Shown here one piece after another: positions 15,427 to 21,893 of a DNA stretch of 28,113 nucleotides. Both the position numbers and the translations under genes were made by a program. Positions within the stretch are counted from its first letter, which is position 1; each line of letters starts with the position of its first letter. The notes below the pieces were generated by a model that did no database searches, was not told the origin of the DNA, and was given only the letters and a program-made list of their open reading frames with translations. The stretch is from assembly GCA_964624875.1 (NCBI GenBank), contig CAZUZA010000017.1, positions 1 through 28,113 on the forward strand, given 5' to 3'. This DNA is from Atopostipes sp964624875. GTDB taxonomy: Bacteria; Bacillota; Bacilli; Lactobacillales; Carnobacteriaceae_A.

Positions 15427-15432
15427 ATTATA
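15427..15432 (-). promoter_or_regulatory. Possible -10 box of the AbrB-family gene
   Basis: A perfect TATAAT on the minus strand, 28 bases before the start codon. The region at -35 is GC-rich and does not match the consensus, so this call is weak. Confidence 0.35.
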
Positions 15433-15529
15433 CCTGAGATAGGGGTGAAAGCGGCGCCAATAAGTTGGAAGATGCTTGCTACATTATATAACCCTAGAGA
15501 TATGAGCGAAATTTCATGTTTTAAAAGCA

Positions 15530-15581
15530 TTGACAGTTGTGTCTATTCCAGTTATTATCTAAATCGTAATCGTTACGATTT
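15530..15581 (+). promoter_or_regulatory. Promoter and Zur-type box of the zinc operon
   Basis: TTGACA (15530-15535), a 17-bp spacer and TATTAT (15553-15558) make a strong promoter. Just after the -10 lies a near-perfect palindrome, 15561-15581, with core TCGTAATCGTTACGA. It matches the Bacillus Zur box (TCGTAATnATTACGA) except for one base. Zur with bound zinc would sit on the start site and repress the operon. Confidence 0.85.
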
Positions 15582-15620
15582 GAACAGAGATTGCTTTGTA
15601 ACGAAGATTAAGGAGAACTT

Positions 15621-16568
15621 ATGAAAAATAAATTACTTAAAGTTAGTTTGGTCCTAACCATGCTAGCTCTTTTGGTCGCGTGTGGAAGTCAAAAGCCGGT
15701 GACAGAGGAAGACGGAAAAGTGAAGGTCGTTGCCTCGATCTTTCCGATGTATGAAATGGCCCGAGAAATCGTTGGGGACCGAGCGACTGTTTCGTTAATG
15801 GTCGGTTCCAATGAAGATGCCCATCATTACGAGCCGAGCGCACAAGCTGTGGCTTCTGTTAATGATGCCGATATATTTTTATATAGCAGTGATGAAATGG
15901 AATTTTGGGTCCAGAGTTTGCTGGCCGTTGTTGAAAATGACGAGCTTCAAGTGGTTGAAGTAGGGGAGGGCATTGATTTTGAAATCGGTGCAGACGCCCA
16001 TGATCATGAAGAAAACGAACAGGATGACCATGATGAAGAGCACGACCATGGAGGCATGGATCCTCATTTTTGGCTAAGCCCGCAAGCGATGGCTAGCCAA
16101 TTAGATCGCGTGGTTGAAGCGTTAATCGCAACGGACCCTGAAGGAGCAGCGATTTATACCGAAAATGCAGAAAGATATGCGCAGGAATTATTAGAGTTAC
16201 ATACGGCATATGAAGAAGCTTTCGCCGATGCTGATAACAAGATTTTTGTCGTTCAACATCAAGCGTTCGGCCATCTCGCGCATGAATTTCACATCGAACA
16301 AGTAGCAGTTGGTGGATTAGCGACTGAAGTTGAACCGAATCCGAAGCAACTGGTTGAAATAGTGAATTTCGTCAAGGACCAAAATGTACCCGTTATTTAC
16401 TATCAAAGTGGTGAGAATTCGGCAATTGCTGAAACGATTGCGAATGAAACCAATACAGAAGTGGCCATACTATATGATTTAGAAGGTGCCCCAATTAGCG
16501 AGGACGACTTAACGTATATGGATGCGATGTATTACAATTTAGAACAATTAAAAAAATCCATTCGATGA
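15621..16568 (+). CDS. znuA: Zinc ABC transporter substrate-binding lipoprotein
   Basis: A 315-aa cluster A-I metal-binding lipoprotein that captures Zn(II) outside the cell for ZnuCB. The signal peptide ends in a lipobox LVAC, with lipidated Cys21. Metal ligands of the family are recognisable: AHHYEPS, MDPHFWLSP, and HQAFGHLAHEFH. A His/Asp/Glu-rich flexible loop of about 20 residues (DAHDHEENEQDDHDEEHDHG region, about 130-150) marks zinc rather than manganese specificity. It lacks the C-terminal ZinT domain of streptococcal AdcA, so the form is ZnuA-like. The ribosome site AAGGAG precedes ATG. It heads the operon znuA-znuC-znuB under a Zur-type box. Confidence 0.95.
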   Translation: MKNKLLKVSLVLTMLALLVACGSQKPVTEEDGKVKVVASIFPMYEMAREIVGDRATVSLMVGSNEDAHHYEPSAQAVASVNDADIFLYSSDEMEFWVQSLLAVVENDELQVVEVGEGIDFEIGADAHDHEENEQDDHDEEHDHGGMDPHFWLSPQAMASQLDRVVEALIATDPEGAAIYTENAERYAQELLELHTAYEEAFADADNKIFVVQHQAFGHLAHEFHIEQVAVGGLATEVEPNPKQLVEIVNFVKDQNVPVIYYQSGENSAIAETIANETNTEVAILYDLEGAPISEDDLTYMDAMYYNLEQLKKSIR

Positions 16569-16598
16569 AAGGATTAAAAGTAGAAAGAAGGTGTGGTC

Positions 16599-17288
16599 TT
16601 GCCAAATGAACAATATATTAAGGTAAATGATTTATCTTTTAATTTTGATGGCGAGCCGGTTTTAACGGGTATTAATTTCACTGTTAATGCGGGTGAATTT
16701 GTGATGCTTACGGGTGAAAATGGGGCAGCAAAAACAACACTGTTACGAAATGTGTTAGGTTTATTGAAACCAACAACAGGTACCGTCCAAATTGCCCAAG
16801 AGAACATTAAAGGAAAAGAGCTAACTGTTGGCTACGTGCCACAAACTGTGGCCTCATTCAATATTGGCTTCCCGAGCACGGTACTTGAACTGGTTGAGTC
16901 CGGTCGTTATCCACAAAATCGCTGGTTCAAGCGCTTAGATAAAAAAGACAAAGAGCATGTTAAAAGAGCTTTAGTTTCTGTTGGTATGTGGGACATGCGC
17001 CACAAAAAAGTCGGCGAATTAAGTGGGGGTCAAAAACAAAGAATTTCACTCGCACGCGTCTTTGCGATGGATCCCGACTTGTTCGTCCTCGATGAACCAA
17101 CAACGGGAATGGATACTGCTTCTCGTGAAGAATTTTATAAATTATTAAAACACAATACGGAATTTCACGATAAGGGAATTTTAATGGTGACACATGACCA
17201 CTTAGAACTAAGACCTTATGTGGATAAACATATTGAATTGTTGAGAAAGGAGAATTCACCTTGGAGATGTTTCTCTATGGATTCATGA
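16599..17288 (+). CDS. znuC: Zinc ABC transporter ATP-binding protein
   Basis: The 229-aa ATPase of the zinc importer. Walker A reads GENGAAKTT, with Ala in place of the usual Gly before the lysine; the same variant is known in streptococcal AdcC. The signature is LSGGQKQRISLAR, Walker B is LFVLDEPTTGMD, and the switch His is in MVTHDH. The C-terminal SPWRCFS is also shared with AdcC proteins. I prefer the TTG at 16599, five bases after AAGGTG; GTG 16593 overlaps that site. The end overlaps znuB by 28 bases, indicating coupled translation. Confidence 0.92.
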   Translation: MPNEQYIKVNDLSFNFDGEPVLTGINFTVNAGEFVMLTGENGAAKTTLLRNVLGLLKPTTGTVQIAQENIKGKELTVGYVPQTVASFNIGFPSTVLELVESGRYPQNRWFKRLDKKDKEHVKRALVSVGMWDMRHKKVGELSGGQKQRISLARVFAMDPDLFVLDEPTTGMDTASREEFYKLLKHNTEFHDKGILMVTHDHLELRPYVDKHIELLRKENSPWRCFSMDS

Positions 17289-18064
17289 GACAAGCCTTTC
17301 AGGCTTCCTTTCTAATATCCCTTATTGCACCTGTGCTTGGTTTGTTTTTAATCTTAAGAAGACAGACCTTACTGGCGGATACGCTCTCTCACGTCTCTTT
17401 AGTGGGTGTTGCCCTAGGTTTACTATTAGGCTATTCACCAACTGTGGTTAATTTATTTGTGGTCGTGATTGCGTCCGTTATTATGGAATACGTTCGTACG
17501 ATTTATAAATCGTACTCTGAAATATCCATTGCGATGATGATGTCAGGTGGAATGGCGTTAGCTCTTGTATTAATGAGCTTTAATGATAGTACTTCGATGA
17601 GTTTAAATACGTTCTTATTTGGTTCGATTGTAACAATCTCGCAAGAACAAGTTTTCTTTTTATTGCTTCTCACAATTACTATATTAATCCTGTATTTCTT
17701 ATTCCGACGTCCGATGTATGTGTTGACGTTTGATGAAGAGACGGCCTATACAGCTGGTTTACCTGTTCGTTTTATGTCGATTGCTTTTAACGTGATTACA
17801 GGAATGACCATTGCGATTATTATGCCGATTGTTGGTGCCTTATTGGTTTCAGCGATTTTAATTTTACCGGCAGCTATATCCATGCGTCTGAGTAAAAGCT
17901 TTACGGGCGTGATCTTAATCGGAATTGCGATGGCGATGTTTGGTATGTTTAGTGGACTTGTGTTTTCCTATCAATACGGTACACCACCAGGAGCGACGAT
18001 TACTTTATTGCTATTAGCTTTATTCGTTCTCGTATTAGTGGTTGAAAAAGTCAAAAGTAAATAA
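17261..18064 (+). CDS. znuB: Zinc ABC transporter permease
   Basis: A 267-aa ABC-3 family permease with about eight membrane spans, forming the channel for zinc with ZnuA and ZnuC. The family marks LILRRQTLLADTLSHVSLVGVALG (in two blocks near residues 30-52) and the late GALLVSAILILPAAIS coupling region are clear. The TTG start at 17261 is supported by AAAGGAG (17246-17252) 8 bases upstream; an ATG six bases later is possible but spaced too far. It is the last gene of the operon, ending 14 bases before a strong terminator. Confidence 0.94.
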   Translation: MEMFLYGFMRQAFQASFLISLIAPVLGLFLILRRQTLLADTLSHVSLVGVALGLLLGYSPTVVNLFVVVIASVIMEYVRTIYKSYSEISIAMMMSGGMALALVLMSFNDSTSMSLNTFLFGSIVTISQEQVFFLLLLTITILILYFLFRRPMYVLTFDEETAYTAGLPVRFMSIAFNVITGMTIAIIMPIVGALLVSAILILPAAISMRLSKSFTGVILIGIAMAMFGMFSGLVFSYQYGTPPGATITLLLLALFVLVLVVEKVKSK

Positions 18065-18074
18065 ATGAAATAGG

Positions 18075-18120
18075 CAAAACCTTCCAATTTATTATAAATG
18101 ATTGGGAGGTTTTTATTTTT
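18075..18120 (+). terminator. Terminator of the zinc operon
   Basis: Stem AACCTTCCAAT/ATTGGGAGGTT (18078-18088 with 18101-18111, one T-G pair), followed by TTTTATTTTTT. Confidence 0.88.
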
Positions 18121-18236
18121 TATGGATTAAAGGAATCGGGCAACTCAGACGTCATCTTTCTTGTAGAACAAGTCATTTCACAAAAAAAAGGAGGTTTCTT
18201 CGCGTTTTTAAAAAAGAAATGAAATGTAAGGGCTTT
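18121..18236. other. Unassigned spacer between the zinc operon and purR
   Basis: No gene is callable. One plus frame stays open from 18061 to a TGA at 18220-18222 but has no ATG, GTG or TTG. Its C-terminal part reads protein-like (SDVIFLVEQVISQKKGGFF). An AAAAGGAGG sequence (18186-18194) has no start codon at proper distance. It may be a gene remnant or chance. Confidence 0.35.
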
Positions 18237-18292
18237 AAAAGCGAACAAATCGTACGATAACAATGTACAAAATGGGATTTATTCGTTAAAAT
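18237..18292 (+). promoter_or_regulatory. purR promoter with PurBox-like sites
   Basis: AAAAGCGAACAAAT (18237-18250) resembles the PurR-binding PurBox (core CGAAC in A/T flanks). A second, inverted CGAAT half-site lies at 18281-18285 (TTCG on the plus strand). The promoter TGTACA (18264-18269), 17-bp spacer, TAAAAT (18287-18292) lies between and over them. A TCGTACGA palindrome (18250-18257) adjoins the first box. Autoregulation by PurR is inferred. Confidence 0.6.
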
Positions 18293-18322
18293 AGATAGAA
18301 GAAATATTATAGGAGGTAGCCT

Positions 18323-19138
18323 GTGAAAGTTAAAAGAAGTGAGCGTTTAGCAGATATGGTGATTTACTTTTTACAAAATCCGAATACAACGACGCCGTTA
18401 AATTATTTTACAGATAAGTTCAAAGCTGCGAAATCAAGTATCAGTGAGGACTTAGCGATTATTAAACAGTCTTTCGAAGAAAATAACTTAGGGAGTTTAA
18501 TTACTTATGCGGGTGCTAGAGGTGGAGTTCAATACCAACCGCATTACGAAGATGAGCAATTAGAGGAAGAAGTTACGTTATTGAAAGAAGAAATTGATGG
18601 GTCACGCCGTCTTTTACCGGGTGGATATATTTATACGTCTGATTTATTGGGTGATCCGAATTGGTTGAAGCGCATTGGGAAAATTATTGCGTCTAAATAT
18701 CAACCGGGTGAAGTGGATGCGATTATGACGATCGCGACTAAAGGTGTACCACTTGCACAAGCGACTGCCTATAATCTTAACGTGCCATTTGTGATTGTTC
18801 GTAAATCATCGAAGGTAACGGAAGGTTCGACAGTCAGTATTAACTATTTACCACGCTCATCCTCTGAGCAAGTTGAGAAAATGGAACTTTCGAAGAATAG
18901 TTTGAAAGAAGGTTCAAAGGTTTTAATTATTGATGACTTCTTGCGTGGTGGAGGAACAATGTTAGGACTGGAGCGAATGGTTGAAGAGTTTAACAGTGAA
19001 GTAGTTGATTCAGTCGTGTTCTTAGAGCATAACAGTACACGATCAGATGACAGTTATCATTCATTGTTGAAAATCACTTCTGTCGATAGAGAGACGAATA
19101 CAATTGAGGTAGAAGTAGGGAACTTCCTTTCCTTATAA
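18323..19138 (+). CDS. purR: Purine operon regulator PurR
   Basis: A 271-aa regulator of purine synthesis and salvage genes. The N-terminal winged-helix DNA-binding domain spans about residues 1-72 (KRSERLADMVIYFLQNP, FTDKFKAAKSSISEDLAII). A phosphoribosyltransferase-like domain follows, with the PRPP motif VLIIDDFLRGGGT at 200-212; PRPP is the effector, and (p)ppGpp can compete for the same site in relatives. Whether it represses, as in Bacillus, or activates, as in Lactococcus, cannot be decided here. The GTG start has AGGAGG six bases upstream. It precedes glmU and prs, the enzyme that makes its effector; yabJ and spoVG, which follow purR in Bacillus, are missing. Confidence 0.96.
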   Translation: MKVKRSERLADMVIYFLQNPNTTTPLNYFTDKFKAAKSSISEDLAIIKQSFEENNLGSLITYAGARGGVQYQPHYEDEQLEEEVTLLKEEIDGSRRLLPGGYIYTSDLLGDPNWLKRIGKIIASKYQPGEVDAIMTIATKGVPLAQATAYNLNVPFVIVRKSSKVTEGSTVSINYLPRSSSEQVEKMELSKNSLKEGSKVLIIDDFLRGGGTMLGLERMVEEFNSEVVDSVVFLEHNSTRSDDSYHSLLKITSVDRETNTIEVEVGNFLSL

Positions 19139-19154
19139 AGTCTATTGAAAAAAG

Positions 19155-19192
19155 CTTTCAAATACCTTAAGATAAAGGCATAAATTTGAAAG
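19155..19192 (+). repeat. AU-rich hairpin between purR and glmU
   Basis: Outer arms CTTTCAAAT/ATTTGAAAG (19155-19163 with 19184-19192) and inner arms CCTT/AAGG form an imperfect hairpin without a U-run. It is either a weak transcript-end structure of purR or part of the glmU leader. TTGAAA (19145-19150) with TAAGAT 17 bases later is a possible glmU promoter. Confidence 0.45.
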
Positions 19193-19242
19193 TAAAATAA
19201 ATTTACAAAATAAAATGAATGATAGATGTTAGGAGAGGAATC

Positions 19243-20619
19243 ATGAAGAATCGTTATGTTGTTGTCTTAGCTGCAGGGCAAGGTACACGTATGAAGTCTA
19301 AATTATTTAAAGTAATGCACCCTGTAATGGGCCGACCTATGGTAGGACACGTTGTAAAAGCAGCTTTAGATGCGGATGCGACAGAGGTTATTACAATAAC
19401 TGGACATGGTGCAGATACTATTAAAGATTACCTTGGCGAACGTAGTGAGTATGTCTTTCAAGAAGAACAATTAGGAACAGCTCACGCAGTCATGCAAGCA
19501 AAAGATATTCTTGAAAATAAAGAAGGAACGACATTGGTTCTTTCGGGAGATACACCATTACTTCAAAGCGAAACGTTAAATGAATTAATGGCATTTCATG
19601 AAAATGAAGGTGCGAAAGCAACGATATTAACAGCTTTTGCAGAAGACCCATTTGGTTATGGTCGCGTTATTCGCGATGAAGATGGATCAGTTAGTAAAGT
19701 TGTAGAAGAGAAAGATGCTTCTGCAGACGAACGTGCTGTTCAAGAAATCAATACGGGTACATATTGCTTTGATAACAAAGCATTATTTGAAGCCTTAAAC
19801 AAAGTAGATAATGATAACGTTCAAGGTGAATATTATTTACCAGATGTGTTAGAAATTTTAAAGAGTGAAAATGAAAAAGTTGGTGCTTTCCAGTTAAACG
19901 ACATGAATGAAGCGTTAGGTGTCAATAACCGTGTCGCACTTGCGCAAGCAACAGACATCATGCGTAATCGAATTAATGAAATGCATATGATAAATGGTGT
20001 AACGTTAGTGGATCCAACATCAACTTATATTGAAGCGGATGTTGAAATTGCTCGCGATACAGTCATTGAGCCAAACACATACATCAAAGGCCGTACAACA
20101 ATTGGTGAAGATGTATTTGTTGGCTTAGGTTCAGTAATTACAGATAGCCAAATTGCGGATGGAGTGGTCATTCGTCAATCGGTTATTGAAGAGTCTGTTG
20201 TTGGTAAGAATTCGGATATTGGCCCATATGGTCACTTACGCGCTGAAACAGTATTAGGTAAAAATGTTCATATCGGAAACTATGTTGAAGTGAAAAAATC
20301 AACCCTTGGCGATGACACAAAAGCAGGCCACCATGCTTATATTGGTGATGCTGAGATTGGTAAAGATGTAAATGTTGGTTGTGGGGTTATCTTCGCAAAT
20401 TACAATGGCAAAAATAAATTTGAATCTGTTGTTGGCGATCATTCGTTTATCGGAAGTAACGTGACGTTAGTAGCACCAATTACCTTAGGTAAGAATTCAT
20501 TTACAGCTGCGGGTTCAACAATCACCGATGAGGTACCTGAAAATGCATTAGGTATCGCACGTGCTAGACAAGAAAATAAGCCTGAGTTTTACACAAGATT
20601 TTTTAAAGACGAAGAGTAA
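19243..20619 (+). CDS. glmU: Bifunctional UDP-GlcNAc pyrophosphorylase / glucosamine-1-phosphate acetyltransferase
   Basis: A 458-aa cytoplasmic enzyme making UDP-N-acetylglucosamine for peptidoglycan and teichoic acids. The N-terminal uridyltransferase domain has LAAGQGTRMKSKLFK (9-23), LGTAHAV, and LSGDTPLL. The C-terminal acetyltransferase is a left-handed beta-helix of hexapeptide repeats (from about residue 250) ending in HIGNYVEVKKS, GCGVIFANYNGKNK and FIGSN. ATG 19243 is chosen because AGGAGAGG (19231-19238) lies just before it; an upstream in-frame ATG at 19219 would place that site inside the gene. Prs follows 51 bases later without a terminator, so the two are probably co-transcribed. 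Confidence 0.98.
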   Translation: MKNRYVVVLAAGQGTRMKSKLFKVMHPVMGRPMVGHVVKAALDADATEVITITGHGADTIKDYLGERSEYVFQEEQLGTAHAVMQAKDILENKEGTTLVLSGDTPLLQSETLNELMAFHENEGAKATILTAFAEDPFGYGRVIRDEDGSVSKVVEEKDASADERAVQEINTGTYCFDNKALFEALNKVDNDNVQGEYYLPDVLEILKSENEKVGAFQLNDMNEALGVNNRVALAQATDIMRNRINEMHMINGVTLVDPTSTYIEADVEIARDTVIEPNTYIKGRTTIGEDVFVGLGSVITDSQIADGVVIRQSVIEESVVGKNSDIGPYGHLRAETVLGKNVHIGNYVEVKKSTLGDDTKAGHHAYIGDAEIGKDVNVGCGVIFANYNGKNKFESVVGDHSFIGSNVTLVAPITLGKNSFTAAGSTITDEVPENALGIARARQENKPEFYTRFFKDEE

Positions 20620-20670
20620 ACAGATTTAGAGTAAGTTAAAAATGCGAGTACAAAAATATGGAGGCATACA

Positions 20671-21663
20671 ATGGGGATAGAAGAGTCACAACTAAAAATT
20701 TATTCATTGAGTTCAAACGAGCCACTAGCAGAAAAAATAGCGGGCTATTTAGGCATCGAGTTAGGAAAGTTAACGGTTGATAAATTTGCTGACGGAGAAA
20801 TTGCGATTAGTATTGAAGAAAGTATACGTGGAGACCATGTCTTTATCGTTCAATCGACATCCTATCCGACAAGTGACAACATTATGGAATTACTAATTAT
20901 GATTGACGCGCTAAGACGTGCGAGTGCAAAAACAATCACAGCAGTTATTCCTTACTACGGTTATGCACGCCAAGACCGTAAAGCAAAACCACGTGAGCCA
21001 ATCACAGCGAAATTAGTTGCAAATATTATTACAGAAGCTGGTGCAGACCGTATTGTTGCACTAGACTTACACGCAGCACAAATCCAAGGATTCTTTGATA
21101 TTCCAATGGATCACTTATTAGGTGCACCATTATTAGCAAGCTGGTTTATTGATAATGACCTTAAAGGTGATGATGTTGTTGTTGTTTCACCAGACCATGG
21201 TGGCGCTACACGTGCTCGTAAGTTAGCAGAATTCTTAGAAGCTCCGATTGCGATTGTTGATAAACGTCGACCAAAACCAAACGTATCAGAAGTTATGAAT
21301 ATTATTGGTGAAGTTGAAGGGAAAAAAGCAATTATTATCGATGATATGATTGATACGGCTGGTACAATTATGAATGCTGCTCAAGCGATTTTAGATCGTG
21401 GCGCAATTTCTGTTTACGCTTGTGCAACGCACGGTGTATTCTCACCTCCTGCAATTGAACGCATTGAAAATTCAGTGATTGAAAAAATGATTGTTACGGA
21501 CTCTATTTACTTGCCAGAAGAAAAACGAATTGATAAAATTGAACTTATTAGTGTGAGTGAATTAATCGGACAAGCGATTGAGCGCATTTACGAAGAACGT
21601 TCTGTATCTCCGTTATTCTTTAACAAATTTAGAAACAAACAAGAATACCAATTTGACGATTAA
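20671..21663 (+). CDS. prs: Ribose-phosphate pyrophosphokinase (PRPP synthetase)
   Basis: Makes PRPP from ribose-5-phosphate and ATP, feeding purine, pyrimidine, NAD, His and Trp synthesis. The 330-aa protein has the class I marks: KFADGEIAISIEES near the N-terminus, the flexible loop YYGYARQDRKAKPREPI, LDLHAAQIQGFFDIPMDHL, and the PRPP-binding loop IIIDDMIDTAGT (221-232). It is slightly longer than the usual 315-320 aa because of a short polar C-terminal tail (FRNKQEYQFDD). The ribosome site GGAGG precedes ATG. Its product is the PurR effector, which gives sense to the purR-glmU-prs neighbourhood. Confidence 0.98.
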   Translation: MGIEESQLKIYSLSSNEPLAEKIAGYLGIELGKLTVDKFADGEIAISIEESIRGDHVFIVQSTSYPTSDNIMELLIMIDALRRASAKTITAVIPYYGYARQDRKAKPREPITAKLVANIITEAGADRIVALDLHAAQIQGFFDIPMDHLLGAPLLASWFIDNDLKGDDVVVVSPDHGGATRARKLAEFLEAPIAIVDKRRPKPNVSEVMNIIGEVEGKKAIIIDDMIDTAGTIMNAAQAILDRGAISVYACATHGVFSPPAIERIENSVIEKMIVTDSIYLPEEKRIDKIELISVSELIGQAIERIYEERSVSPLFFNKFRNKQEYQFDD

Positions 21664-21686
21664 TTCGTCTATTTATAACAAATAAA

Positions 21687-21730
21687 AAAGCTTGCGGTTG
21701 AACGCTGTATCAATCGCAAGTATTTTTTTA
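21687..21730 (+). terminator. Terminator after prs
   Basis: Stem CTTGCGGTTG/CAATCGCAAG (21691-21700 with 21711-21720, one G-T pair), followed by TATTTTTTT. Confidence 0.88.
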
Positions 21731-21859
21731 ATCTCTTTGGATTAGAATCGCCTTAAAATGGGGCGAACAAGAGATTAGAAGGAATGCTTATCCGGCATTG
21801 TTACTCGCATTTTTAGACAAGCTCCATCAAAGATACACCCAACTCGTTATTCTACGAGT
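21730..21859 (+). repeat. Hairpin-rich leader upstream of the S9 peptidase
   Basis: Three inverted repeats follow one another. AATCTCTT/AAGAGATT (21730-21737, 21769-21776) encloses CGCC/GGCG (21749-21752, 21762-21765). Then come AATGC/GCATT (21783-21787, 21795-21799) and ACTCGT/ACGAGT (21842-21847, 21854-21859). GATTAGAA and TCGCATTT each occur twice as direct repeats. No known riboswitch class or clear promoter was recognised, and no U-run follows. Confidence 0.4.
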
Positions 21860-21893
21860 CGCATTTACATTTTACAAAGGAAAGGTCGATTAT

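Noticed and set aside
21798..21893. N-terminal extension of the S9 peptidase by 32 codons
   Set aside because: No ribosome site precedes 21798, the residues are not family-like, and ATG 21894 has AAAGG at proper distance.
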